The translations under genes and the position numbers were made by a program. Shown here piece after piece: positions 56,058-64,000 of a stretch of 64,000 nt of DNA; position 1 is the stretch's first letter; each line of letters begins with the position of its first letter. The stretch covers positions 62,001-126,000 of the forward strand of contig NZ_JAVHXC010000003.1 of the NCBI RefSeq assembly GCF_032248695.1, given 5' to 3'. The notes under the pieces are model-generated. The model was not told where the DNA came from. It did no database searches and worked only from the letters and a program-made list of their open reading frames with translations. This stretch comes from Dietzia sp032248695 (GTDB lineage: Bacteria > Actinomycetota > Actinomycetes > Mycobacteriales > Mycobacteriaceae).

Positions 56058-57920
56058 GTGGGCATCACCGATCCGGCCGCCGACGCGGCCACCACCACGC
56101 GGGCCGACTTCGACGTCGTCATCCGCGGCGGCACGGTCTATGACGGCACCGGGGCACCCGGCGTGCGCGCGGACGTCGGCATCCGGGACGGAGTGGTCGG
56201 GGCGATCAGCGCCGCGCCGCTCCCCGTCTCCCCCACCACGCGCGGGGTGGAGGCCGAGGGCCGGTGGGTGACACCGGGCTTCGTGGACACCCACACCCAC
56301 TACGACGTCGAGCTGCTCGTCTCCCCGGGACTGGGCGAGTCCGTCCGCCACGGGGTGACCACCGTGCTGGTGGGGAACTGCTCCATCACCGGCGTGTACT
56401 CCGGCACGGTCGACGTGGCGGACCTGTTCAGCCGCGTCGAGGCCCTGCCCCGCGAGTCCGTGCTGACCGCGCTCGAACAGAAGAAGACGTGGTCCGACCC
56501 TGCCGCCTGGCGGCGCGCCGTGGAGGACCTGCCGCTCGGCCCCAACGTCGCCTCGTTCATCGGGCACTCCGACGTCCGCGCGTCGGTGATGGGCATGGGC
56601 CGCTCGACCGACCCGGCGCACTCCCCCGGCCGTGACGAGCTGCGCGAGATCGACCGCCGGATCACCGCCGCCCTCGACGCGGGCTTCCTCGGGGTGTCCA
56701 CCATGACCAACCCGTGGGACAAGATGGACGGCGACCGCTACCGCTCGCGGACCCTGCCCTCCACCCACGCCTCGTGGGGGGAGTTCCGCCGCATCAGCCG
56801 CCTCCTCCGCCGCCGCGACCGCGTCCTGCAGGGCGTGCCCAACCTCAACACCAAGGTGGACGTGGCCTTCTACGCGGCCACCAGCACCGGGCTGTTCCGC
56901 AAGCCCCTGCGCGTCTCGCTGCTCTCGGCCGCCGACACCCTCGCCGAGCCCTGGGTCAACCGCATCATCCGCCCCATCGCCTGGGCCGCCAACACCGTCG
57001 GCAGGGGCCGGTTCGTGTGGCAGCACCTGCCCACCACGTTCAAGGTGTGGGCGGACGGCATCGACCTCGTGGTGTTCGAGGAGTTCGGGTCGGGCCGCGA
57101 GGCGCTGCACCTGGCCGACGAGGTCGCCCGCAACGAGCTGCTGCAGCAGGAGAGCTACCGCCGCTGGTTCCGCCGGGACTTCGAGAAGCGGTTCAGCCCC
57201 CGCGTGTGGCACCGCGACTTCGACGACGCCCTCATCGTGGCCTGCCCCGACGAGACGCTGGTCGGCCGGACGGTCGGCGACGTGGCGCGGGCCCGGAAAC
57301 TGCACCCCGCCGACGCCTACCTGGACCTGGTGGTGGAGTACGGCACCGACTTCCGCTGGACCACCACCATCGCCAACGCGCGCGAGAAGGTCGCCAACCG
57401 GTTGGTGAACACCCCCGGCGTGACGATCGGCTTCTCCGACGCGGGCGCGCACCTGCGCAACATGGCGTTCTACAACTTCGGCGTGCGCCTGCTCGAGCGG
57501 GTCCACCAGGCACAGCGCAGGGGTCGCCCGTTCCTGTCCACGGAGCAGGCCGTGCACAAGCTCACCGGTGAGTTGGCGGAGTTCTACCGCCTGGACGCCG
57601 GGCGCCTGGAGGTGGGCGCGCGCGCCGACGTGGTGGTGATCGACCCGGACGGGCTCGACGGCGAGTCCCTCGACTACCACGAGGAGGCCATGCCCGAGTT
57701 CGGCGGAATCCGCCGCATGGTCAACCGCAACGACCGTGCGGTCGCGGCGACGATCATCGGCGGCCGGGTGGTCTGGAGCGACGGCGAGTTCGCGCCGGGC
57801 TACGGCCGCGAGTTCGGTGCCGGCCGCTTCCTGCCCTCGGGGGAGACCGTCGCGCCCCGCCCGGCGGCCGCCCGTCCGGTGGAGACCCGCGGGCAGACGC
57901 CGCACAATTCACCGGCATGA
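56058..57920 (+). CDS. N-acyl-D-amino-acid deacylase-like amidohydrolase
   Basis: This 620-residue amidohydrolase-superfamily enzyme resembles D-aminoacylases and mycobacterial Rv2913c. It has VIRGGTVYDGTGAPGVRADVGI at the start, the metal motif VTPGFVDTHTHYD, GNCSITG, SFIGHSDVRASVMG and GFLGVSTMTNP. The late metal-binding Asp is in GFSDAGAHLRNM, and the beta-sandwich closes with GRLEVGARADVVVIDPD. It likely hydrolyses N-acyl D-amino acids or related amides. GTG is preceded by AAGGAG at 6 nt. A -10-like TAGACT (56011-56016) lies upstream. Confidence 0.88.
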   Translation: MGITDPAADAATTTRADFDVVIRGGTVYDGTGAPGVRADVGIRDGVVGAISAAPLPVSPTTRGVEAEGRWVTPGFVDTHTHYDVELLVSPGLGESVRHGVTTVLVGNCSITGVYSGTVDVADLFSRVEALPRESVLTALEQKKTWSDPAAWRRAVEDLPLGPNVASFIGHSDVRASVMGMGRSTDPAHSPGRDELREIDRRITAALDAGFLGVSTMTNPWDKMDGDRYRSRTLPSTHASWGEFRRISRLLRRRDRVLQGVPNLNTKVDVAFYAATSTGLFRKPLRVSLLSAADTLAEPWVNRIIRPIAWAANTVGRGRFVWQHLPTTFKVWADGIDLVVFEEFGSGREALHLADEVARNELLQQESYRRWFRRDFEKRFSPRVWHRDFDDALIVACPDETLVGRTVGDVARARKLHPADAYLDLVVEYGTDFRWTTTIANAREKVANRLVNTPGVTIGFSDAGAHLRNMAFYNFGVRLLERVHQAQRRGRPFLSTEQAVHKLTGELAEFYRLDAGRLEVGARADVVVIDPDGLDGESLDYHEEAMPEFGGIRRMVNRNDRAVAATIIGGRVVWSDGEFAPGYGREFGAGRFLPSGETVAPRPAAARPVETRGQTPHNSPA

Positions 57921-58327
57921 GCGCCACACCCCTCGACGACGACGTCCGCGACCTGCTCCTCGCGCCGAACCCGGCCGTGATGGCGACGCTGCGGAAGGAC
58001 GGCTCACCGGTCACCGTGCCCACCTGGTACCGGCTGGTCGACGGCGACCGGATCCACCTCAACCTGGACGCGGGCCGCGTGCGGCTGCAGCACCTCCGCC
58101 GCGACCCGCGGGTGGCGCTGTCCGTCATCGAGTCGGAGGACTGGTACACCCACGCGAGCATCCAGGGCCGGGTCACCGAGATCACCGACGATCCGGACCT
58201 GGCCGGCATCGACGCCCTCGCGCGCCACTACACCGGCGAGCCCTACCCCACCCGCGACCGGGCGCGCGTGGACGCGTGGGTGGAGATCGAGCACGTCCAC
58301 GTGTGGGGCCGGCTCCGCGAGTCCTGA
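57917..58327 (+). CDS. PPOX-class F420/FMN-dependent flavoprotein
   Basis: The 136-residue split-barrel protein is of the F420-dependent PPOX group. It has LLAPNPAVMATLRKDGSPVTVPTWYRL at the N-terminus, RIHLNLDAGRVRLQHLRRDPRVALSV with basic residues for the cofactor phosphates, and SIQGRVTEITDDPDLAGIDALARHYTGEPY. Such proteins bind F420, FMN or biliverdin. It overlaps the amidohydrolase stop (ATGA), so the two are coupled, although a functional link is unknown. Confidence 0.88.
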   Translation: MSATPLDDDVRDLLLAPNPAVMATLRKDGSPVTVPTWYRLVDGDRIHLNLDAGRVRLQHLRRDPRVALSVIESEDWYTHASIQGRVTEITDDPDLAGIDALARHYTGEPYPTRDRARVDAWVEIEHVHVWGRLRES

Positions 58328-58334
58328 CCGGAGG

Positions 58335-59063
58335 TCAGCCGGCGGGCGTGTGCTCCACGCCGAGCGCGGCGAGGAGCGACTCCCGGTAGGCGGCGTGCTC
58401 GGCGGCCCGCTCGACCCGGTCCTCGGACAGCACCACGTCCACGTCCCGGACGATCCGCCCCGAGTCCAGCACCACCACGCGGTCGGCGAGGGTGACGGCC
58501 TCGTCCACGTCGTGGGTCACCAGCAGCACGGCGGGCCGGTGCACCCGGCACAGTTCGAGCAGTAGCGCGTGCATGCGGATGCGGGTGAGGGCGTCGAGGG
58601 CCCCGAAGGGCTCGTCGGCCAGGAGCAGCTCCGGTCCGCGCACCAGGGATCGCGCCAGGGACACCCGCTGCTGCTCGCCGCCGGACAGCTGGGTCGGCCA
58701 GGCCCGCTCGCGTCCGGCCAGGCCGACCTCGGCCAACGCGGCGCGGCCCCGGGCGCGCGGGTCCGGCCCCTCCAGGCCCAGTACGACGTTGTCCAGCACG
58801 CGGGCCCACGGCAGCAGGCGGGAGTCCTGGAACACCACCGACCGGTTCGCGGGCACCTGCAGGTCCCCGGATCCGGGGACCCCGGCGTCGAGGCCGGCGA
58901 TCGCCCGCAGCAGGGTCGACTTGCCCGAGCCGCTGCGCCCGAGCAGGGCGACGAACTCGCCTCGGCGGATGTCGAGGTCGATGCCGTCGAGCACCACCCG
59001 CCCGCCGAATCCGCGGGTGAGGCCGCGGGCGCTCACGCTCAGCTCGCGATGGTCGTGCGCCAT
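58335..59063 (-). CDS. SsuB-like ABC transporter ATPase
   Basis: The 242-residue ATPase is of the nitrate/sulfonate/taurine group: Walker A GRSGSGKST, Q-loop VFQDSRLLPWARV, signature LSGGEQQR, Walker B LLLADEPFGALDA and switch His VTHDVDEAV. FGALD and LLPW are markers of the SsuB/TauB type. It overlaps its permease gene by 25 nt. It is the last gene of an operon beginning with the binding protein at 63751. Confidence 0.92.
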   Translation of the reverse strand: MAHDHRELSVSARGLTRGFGGRVVLDGIDLDIRRGEFVALLGRSGSGKSTLLRAIAGLDAGVPGSGDLQVPANRSVVFQDSRLLPWARVLDNVVLGLEGPDPRARGRAALAEVGLAGRERAWPTQLSGGEQQRVSLARSLVRGPELLLADEPFGALDALTRIRMHALLLELCRVHRPAVLLVTHDVDEAVTLADRVVVLDSGRIVRDVDVVLSEDRVERAAEHAAYRESLLAALGVEHTPAG

Positions 59064-59971
59064 GACAGTGCCTTTCGCTCGAGGAAACGGACCAGCAGGT
59101 CGGAGGTGGTGCCGAGGATCGCGTAGACGACCAGGCCCACGATGATCACGTCGGTCAGGCCGTAGTTGCGGGCCTGGTACATGAGGAACCCGATCCCGCT
59201 GCTGGCGTTGACCTGCTCCACCACGACCAGCGAGGTCCACGCGATGGTGACGGCCAGCCGGAGGCCGGAGAAGAAGCCGGGCAGCGCGCCGGGGATCGCG
59301 ACGTGCCGCAGGAACTGGGTGCGCGACAGCCGCAGGGACTCGGCCAGCTCCACGTGGCGGGCGTCCAGGCCCCGGAGCGCGGAGAAGGTGTTGATGTACA
59401 CGGGCACGAACACGGCCAGGGCGATGAGCAGCACCTTCATCTGCTCGCCGATGCCGAACCACACGATCGCGAGCGGGATGAGGGCGAGCGTGGGGATGGA
59501 GCGTTTGATCTGCACGGGCCCGTCGATGAGCGCCTCGCCGATGCGGGTCAGGCCGGCCAGGGTCGCCAGGACCACGCCCAGGGCGACGCCGAGGACGCCG
59601 CCGATCAGGGCCCGCTGCACCGAGATCCACAGGTTGCTCTGCAGGCGGCCGTCGGCGATGAGGTCGCCGGCGGTGGTAATGACGGTCCAGGGCGCGGACA
59701 GGGTCCGCTCGTCGATGAGGCCGGTGGCGGAGCCGACGGCCCAGATCGCCAGGAGCAGGGCGGGGCCGATGGCGAGCCCGAACCGGATCGGGGAGCCCGG
59801 GCCGAGGCGGGAGCGGCCGGGCCTCGGCTCGAGCCTGTCATCGGCCACAGTGCCCGGTGGCGCGGCAGACGGTCCCGCCGGCGCGGCCGGGGTCCCCGCG
59901 CCGGGGGCGCCGTGGGGCCCCGCGGCGCGGGCGGGCTCGGAGTTCTTGGTGGTGCGCATGGTGGAGGTCAC
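59039..59971 (-). CDS. SsuC-like ABC transporter permease
   Basis: The 310-residue permease has a long Ala/Pro/Gly-rich N-terminus (about 60 residues), six helices and the EAA loop ESLRLSRTQFLRHVAIPGALPGFFSGLR typical of SsuC/TauC permeases. AAAGGA lies 7 nt before the GTG. It forms the membrane channel with SsuB. Sulfonate-type substrates are the family norm, but nitrate or thiamine-precursor transporters look similar. Confidence 0.9.
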   Translation of the reverse strand: MTSTMRTTKNSEPARAAGPHGAPGAGTPAAPAGPSAAPPGTVADDRLEPRPGRSRLGPGSPIRFGLAIGPALLLAIWAVGSATGLIDERTLSAPWTVITTAGDLIADGRLQSNLWISVQRALIGGVLGVALGVVLATLAGLTRIGEALIDGPVQIKRSIPTLALIPLAIVWFGIGEQMKVLLIALAVFVPVYINTFSALRGLDARHVELAESLRLSRTQFLRHVAIPGALPGFFSGLRLAVTIAWTSLVVVEQVNASSGIGFLMYQARNYGLTDVIIVGLVVYAILGTTSDLLVRFLERKALSWRTTIAS

Positions 59972-59986
59972 GGGTCGTCCTTTCCG

Positions 59987-61270
59987 TCAGGTGGTGGAGG
60001 GAATGGTGTCGGCCGGAAGCACCGCGGGGCAACGGTTGTCGTCACCGTGATCGGATGTGCGCCGGGGCAGGTACCGCGGGACGACGCGGGCAAAGATCAC
60101 CGCGCCGGCCGCGGCCAGTCCGCCGGAGGCGAGGCTCGCCGCGGCCAGCCCCGCCGTCGCGGTCACGCCGGCGACAACCAGCGGGCCGACGACCGTGCCG
60201 GAGTCGTGCGCGACCCGCCACAGGCCGAGGAACGCCACCCGGTCCCCGGGCGGGGCGAGGTCCGCCCCGAGCGTCATGAGCAGCCCGTTGCTCAGCCCGT
60301 TGGCCGCGCCGAGCACCACGGACACCGCGGCCACCGACACGGCCCCGTTGGCCAGGGGCAGCAGCAGCGCACCGGCGGCGAACACGGTGGTCGAGGCCAC
60401 GGCGACGGGGACGCGCCCGATCGTGTCGAGCGCCCGTCCGGCGGGCAGGGACACCAGCAGGTCCACGGCGCCGCCGATCCCGAACACCACGCTCGTCGCG
60501 ACCGCGTCCAGTCCGATGTGTGCGGCCCACAGCGGCAGCACCGCGGTCCGACAGGTGCGGCACACCCCCAGCACCATCGCGCCGGAGCCGACGCGGGTGA
60601 GCACCCGGGCGTGGCGGACCGCCACCATCGTCACGCCCTCGCCGCCGGACCCGCGGGGGGTGGCGTCGGGGACGCACATCATGAGGGCGCCGGCCACGGC
60701 GAGCGCCGCGGCCTGGAGCCACAGCCCGCCCTCGGGGCCGGCCGCCGCGACGAGGGCCGCGCCGAGGAACGGGCCGAGCAGCAGCCCGGCGCGCATCGAG
60801 GCCGCCACCGCCGACAGCGCCCGCCCGCGGTGGGAGTACGCCACCACCTCGACGACCGAGTTCTGCCGGGCGACCATCGACACGGCGGTGGCGAGGCCGA
60901 CCAGCGCCACGCCGACCGCGATGAGGTCCGGCCGGGTGGCCAGTGCGCTGAGCACCGCGCCGGCCACCCCGATCAGCGTCGATGCGGCCACGGCCCGGCG
61001 CTCCCCGAGGCGGGAGATGATCCACCCGGACGGCACGTCGCCGACGAGCATCCCCAGCCCGGCCGTCGCGGCGACGAGTCCGGCCTGCGGCACGCTCGCG
61101 CCGTGCTCGAGCGCGAGCAGCACCACCACCGGCGCGGCGGCGCCCTGTCCGAGGCCGTGCAGCAGGGACGGCACCAGCAGCGGCATCGCCAGGCCCCGCG
61201 GCAGCGTCGGGCCCGGCTGCGGCCCCGGACGGCCGCCCGCGCGCCGGACCCGCGCCGGCCCGGGCCCCAC
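59987..61270 (-). CDS. MFS transporter within the ssu-type operon
   Basis: The 427-residue carrier has about twelve helices, with GWIISRLGERRAVAAS as the loop between helices two and three, NSVVEVVAYSHRGRALS and GAANGLSNGLLMTLGADLAPPGDR in the second half. The C-terminus is polar. The start is GTG overlapping the monooxygenase stop by one base (TAGTG); ATG at 61186 would start at the first helix and is the alternative. It may export the desulfonated product or a toxic intermediate. Confidence 0.82.
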   Translation of the reverse strand: MGPGPARVRRAGGRPGPQPGPTLPRGLAMPLLVPSLLHGLGQGAAAPVVVLLALEHGASVPQAGLVAATAGLGMLVGDVPSGWIISRLGERRAVAASTLIGVAGAVLSALATRPDLIAVGVALVGLATAVSMVARQNSVVEVVAYSHRGRALSAVAASMRAGLLLGPFLGAALVAAAGPEGGLWLQAAALAVAGALMMCVPDATPRGSGGEGVTMVAVRHARVLTRVGSGAMVLGVCRTCRTAVLPLWAAHIGLDAVATSVVFGIGGAVDLLVSLPAGRALDTIGRVPVAVASTTVFAAGALLLPLANGAVSVAAVSVVLGAANGLSNGLLMTLGADLAPPGDRVAFLGLWRVAHDSGTVVGPLVVAGVTATAGLAAASLASGGLAAAGAVIFARVVPRYLPRRTSDHGDDNRCPAVLPADTIPSTT

Positions 61271-62628
61271 TAGGAGGCGGTGGAGCCGGCCAGCGGCTCG
61301 GCGGCGTAGCGGCTCTCCGGCCGGGGCAGTCCGTAGTGCTCGCGCAGGGTGGTGCCGGTGTACTCGCTGCGGAACAGGCCCTTGTCCTGAAGGATCGGGA
61401 CCACCCGCTCGGTGAACGCGTCCAGGCCGGTGGGGTAGACGGGCGGCATGATGTTGAACCCGTCGGCGGCGCCGGTGCGGAACCACGTCTCGATGACGGT
61501 GACGATCTGGTGCGGGGTCCCGGCGACGACGTTGTGACCCCGCGCGCCGGCCAGGCGGTAGAGCAGTTGCCGGACGGTCGGCTTCTCCCGCAGAACGATC
61601 GCGGCCACGACCGACCGTCGGCTCTGGGTGGTGTCGCCCAGGTCGCCGAAGCCCTCGAACCACGACTGCGGAACCTCGTCGTCGTACCCCACCCCCGACA
61701 GGTCGATGCCGGTCATCTTCCGCACCTGTTCGAGGCCGAACGCGGGGATGGTCAGCTCGTTGAGTTCGCGCTCGGCGTCGCGGGCCTCGGCGGGCGAGTC
61801 GGCGATGAACGGGCTCAGCCCGGGCAGGACCTTGACGTGGTCGGGGTTGCGGCCCACCCGCAGGGCGCGTGCCTTGATGTCGGAGTAGAAGGCCTGGGCG
61901 TCGCCGAGGCGCTGGTGGGCGGTGAAGATGGCCTCGGCGTAGCGGCCGGCGAACTCGCGGCCGTCGTTGGAGGATCCGGCCTGGACCAGGACGGGGCGGC
62001 CCTGGGGGGACCGTGGGGAGTTGAGCGGACCCCGCACGCGGAGGTGCTCGCCGCGCGCGTCGACGCGGTGGATCCGCGCGGCGTCGGCGTATGTTCCGGA
62101 GGACTTGTCGACGACGAGGGCGTCGTCCTCCCAGCTGTCCCACAGCCCGATGGTCGCCTCGACGAACTCCGTGGCCCGCGCGTACCGGTCGGCGGCCGGC
62201 GGGTGCTCGTCCAGCCCGAAGTTCGCGGCGGCGGCGTCGGTCGAGGTCGTCACGATGTTCCATCCGGCCCGCCCGCGGGACAGGTGGTCGAGCGAGGAGA
62301 ACAGGCGCGCGAGGTTGTACGGCTCGTAGTAGGTGGTGGAGGCTGTGGCTATGAGACCGATCCGGCTGGTGGCGGCAGCCATCGCGGTGAGCGTGGTGAC
62401 GGGTTCCAGGTGGTAGTCGGGCTTGAACCGGGCGTCCGAGCGCAGGGCCGGTCCGTCGGCAAAGAAGACGGCGTCGAGCTTGGCCGCCTCCGCCGTCTGC
62501 GCCAGTTCCTGGAAGTAGGCGATGTCGGTGATGCGGTCGGGGCGGGAGTCGGGGTGGCGCCACGACGCCTCGTGGTGACCGGTCGGGTAGATGAACGCGT
62601 TGAGGCTGAGCTGCCGGGGTGCGGGCAC
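61270..62628 (-). CDS. NtaA/SnaA/DszA-family FMNH2-dependent monooxygenase
   Basis: The 452-residue luciferase-like enzyme is of the NtaA/SnaA/DszA group: LNAFIYPTGHHEASWRHP, FQELAQTAEAAKLDAVFFADG, ATASTTYYEPYNLARLFSSLDHLS, GRAGWNIVTTS, PVLVQAGSSNDGREFA, and DGFNIMPPVYPTGLDAF. Members open or oxidise chelators and sulfones such as dibenzothiophene sulfone or nitrilotriacetate with FMNH2. Its place in an SsuABC-like operon suggests oxidative release of sulfite from an imported organosulfur compound. A flavin reductase is not in this operon. Confidence 0.9.
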   Translation of the reverse strand: MPAPRQLSLNAFIYPTGHHEASWRHPDSRPDRITDIAYFQELAQTAEAAKLDAVFFADGPALRSDARFKPDYHLEPVTTLTAMAAATSRIGLIATASTTYYEPYNLARLFSSLDHLSRGRAGWNIVTTSTDAAAANFGLDEHPPAADRYARATEFVEATIGLWDSWEDDALVVDKSSGTYADAARIHRVDARGEHLRVRGPLNSPRSPQGRPVLVQAGSSNDGREFAGRYAEAIFTAHQRLGDAQAFYSDIKARALRVGRNPDHVKVLPGLSPFIADSPAEARDAERELNELTIPAFGLEQVRKMTGIDLSGVGYDDEVPQSWFEGFGDLGDTTQSRRSVVAAIVLREKPTVRQLLYRLAGARGHNVVAGTPHQIVTVIETWFRTGAADGFNIMPPVYPTGLDAFTERVVPILQDKGLFRSEYTGTTLREHYGLPRPESRYAAEPLAGSTAS

Positions 62629-62655
62629 GGGAGTTCTCCTGGGATGTGCGCGGGT

Positions 62656-62689
62656 GGGTGTCAGTCGCGGGTGGGTGTCAGTTGCGGGT
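62656..62689. repeat. 17-bp tandem duplication at the binding-protein stop codon
   Basis: Two copies (62656-62672, 62673-62689) differ at one base, and a partial third lies at 62648-62655. The right-hand copy contains the stop codon of the gene at 62678, and the left-hand copy repeats that stop region downstream. Confidence 0.85.
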
Positions 62690-63751
62690 GCGGGAGGCGC
62701 CGACGGCGGCGACGGCGTCCGCGATGACCGGGTCGAAGCGACGGTCGACGCCGTCGGAGGCGTCGACGGGACGGGGCAGGCCGCCCACCGAGTCGAGGCC
62801 GGCGGCGATGGAGCCGATGACCTGCTCGACCTCGTCGAAGGTCGGGAAGGTGAACTCGCCCTGGGAGGCGAGGATCGCGTCGCCGTCCTCGGCGGTCAGG
62901 CCCTCGGACTCGATCACGTAGGAGCGGATCCACTCCTGCGGGTTCTCGTTGATCCACTGGTAGCTGCGCACGACGGCGGTCACGAACTCGGCGGCCGCGG
63001 CGGCCGTCGCGGGATCCGACAGTGCGGTCTCGCTGGAGTAGACGTACAGGTGCCCGGAGCCGAACTCCTCGGTGAGGTCCTCGGGCAGCTGGGAGGCCCC
63101 GGGCGTCTTGAGGTAGCGCGAGCGCACGGGCTGGCTCAGCGGCGCCGCGTCGATCACGCCGGAGCGCAGGGCGTCGGGGAAGTCGGGCAGGCTCATGTGG
63201 ACCAGCTCGACGTCCTCGGTCGTCAACCCGGCCGCCTCCAGCAGGTTGAGCAGGAAGATCTGCTGGGTGGTGCCCTCGGCGTACCCCAGCTTCTTCCCCC
63301 GCAGGTCCGCGAGGCCCGTCGCCTCGACCCCGGGCGCCAGTGCCAGGGCCACGGAGTTGTCCGTCGCGCCGGCGCCGATCACGGTGACGTCGTCGCCGGC
63401 CGCGAGGGCCTGGACCTCCATGATGTCGCCGGCGTAGCCCACGTCGATCGCGTCCGCGCGGAACGCCTCGAGCACGGACGGGGCGCCCTGGAACGCGCCG
63501 AACTCCACGTCGAAGGGCAGCTTGTCCAGTTCGCCGGAGGCCTCCAGCGCCACGGTGAGTCGGTTCTGCTGGTCGGCCACCACGAGGGTCGTGCCCGGCG
63601 GGATCTCGGTGGGCAGCGGCGCGTCGGCCTGCAGTCCGTCGGCCTCCCCGGAGCACGCCGCGAGGCCGGTGACCGCGGCCATCGCCATGGCCATCAGCGC
63701 CAGGCGGGGGCGGTGGCCATCACGGCGGGTGTGTCGGGGACGGATCGACAT
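62678..63751 (-). CDS. SsuA/NrtA-like substrate-binding lipoprotein
   Basis: The 357-residue lipoprotein has a Tat-less Sec lipoprotein signal with lipobox LAAC (MAMAAVTGLAACSG). The SsuA/THI5-like binding fold follows: TTLVVADQQNRLTVALEASGEL, FQGAPSVLEAFRADAIDVGYAGDI, LRGKKLGYAEGTTQQIFLLNLLEAAGL and IDAAPLSQPVRSRYLK. It would capture a sulfonate or similar anion for SsuBC. AGGAGTAGAGA precedes the ATG. It is the first gene of the operon. Confidence 0.9.
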   Translation of the reverse strand: MSIRPRHTRRDGHRPRLALMAMAMAAVTGLAACSGEADGLQADAPLPTEIPPGTTLVVADQQNRLTVALEASGELDKLPFDVEFGAFQGAPSVLEAFRADAIDVGYAGDIMEVQALAAGDDVTVIGAGATDNSVALALAPGVEATGLADLRGKKLGYAEGTTQQIFLLNLLEAAGLTTEDVELVHMSLPDFPDALRSGVIDAAPLSQPVRSRYLKTPGASQLPEDLTEEFGSGHLYVYSSETALSDPATAAAAAEFVTAVVRSYQWINENPQEWIRSYVIESEGLTAEDGDAILASQGEFTFPTFDEVEQVIGSIAAGLDSVGGLPRPVDASDGVDRRFDPVIADAVAAVGASRTRN

Positions 63752-63902
63752 TCTCTACTCCTGTACGGCGGTGGGTCGGTGACGGAATGTCTACCAACGG
63801 CCCCCGCCCCGGGGGAACGGTTCCGCGCGCGGTGAACAGAACCCCCCGCCCGCTCTACGCTCCCGGTAATCCCTCTGCCCTCGACCGTCCGGAAGGCCCC
63901 TC

Positions 63903-64000
63903 ATGTCTGAGCGCTATCCCCTCGCCGACCTCGCCGACCTGCCCGATGACCTGCGCGAACGCGTCCTCGCCGAGCAGGAGAAGGCGGGCTTCGTCCCCGA
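63903..64000 (+). CDS. Partial AhpD/carboxymuconolactone decarboxylase-like protein
   Basis: The 32 visible codons, running off the right edge, read RYPLADLADLPDDLRERVL then EQEKAGFVP. This closely matches the N-terminus of peroxidase-related enzymes of the AhpD-like group, where RYPLPD and QEKSGFVPN are conserved. GGAAGG precedes the ATG, and TACGCT at 63854-63859 is a possible -10. It is divergent from the ssu-type operon. Confidence 0.65.
   Translation, partial: MSERYPLADLADLPDDLRERVLAEQEKAGFVP

Noticed and set aside
62648..62689. A mobile-element end or attachment site
   Set aside because: It is a simple 17-bp tandem duplication with no integrase, transposase or inverted terminal repeat nearby.
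1..64000. tRNA, rRNA, transposase or phage genes
   Set aside because: Reading both strands showed no tRNA-like cloverleaf flanked by a gene gap, no rRNA-like stretch and no recognisable mobile-element protein. A covariance-model search would be needed to exclude small RNAs.

Overview
The window is very GC-rich actinobacterial chromosomal DNA. Several features point to the Mycobacteriales/Corynebacteriales (mycolic-acid group): a WhiB protein, a mycothiol-type DinB protein, a GluABCD-like uptake operon, an F420/PPOX-type flavoprotein, a Tat-exported DUF1906 protein, two DesA3-like desaturases, an NH3-dependent NadE, and many leaderless promoters. Dietzia is my best guess for the genus, but that is not proven. 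I see no rRNA, tRNA, CRISPR array, insertion sequence, phage or plasmid gene. No gene-free stretch exceeds 300 bases; the longest are 20631-20901, 44152-44397 and 39965-40193, each described below.

0-14.5 kb: a cut-off gene, an alpha/beta hydrolase, a NadE fused to an isochorismatase-fold hydrolase, an exported DUF218 protein, an AlkA-like glycosylase, a class III cyclase, Tpx, an FMN reductase and a double-hotdog thioesterase. A sensor kinase follows. Next comes a NarL-type kinase/regulator pair driving a NatAB-like ABC exporter, then an OmpR-type regulator and CysE.

14.5-34.5 kb: housekeeping and envelope genes, including DapA, a CNNM/CorC pair, a BCCT osmolyte carrier, a CAP protein, MerR/SulP, AspA, a PAP2-macrodomain-PAP2-like cluster, HtpG and an SDR.

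34.5-49.5 kb: an amino-acid ABC operon (ATPase, binding protein, two permeases), divergent from a fatty-acid desaturase. WhiB, a glycosyltransferase with a PfpI-like protein, a six-helix membrane cyclase, a DEAD-box helicase, a TesB-like thioesterase, a second desaturase and an LLM oxidoreductase follow.

49.5-64 kb: ThiM-ThiE, an N-terminally truncated AraC/GyrI regulator, an ECF41 sigma factor with its carboxymuconolactone-decarboxylase partner and a textbook ECF41 promoter, an MFS carrier, and a D-aminoacylase-like amidohydrolase with a PPOX protein. The window ends with an SsuABC-type operon carrying an NtaA/DszA-type monooxygenase and an MFS protein, divergent from a cut-off AhpD-like gene.

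Two start types alternate. About two dozen genes carry a YANNNT -10 hexamer 6-8 nt before the start codon and no Shine-Dalgarno (leaderless). Others have a clear GGAGG-type site. This rule was used to choose several starts.
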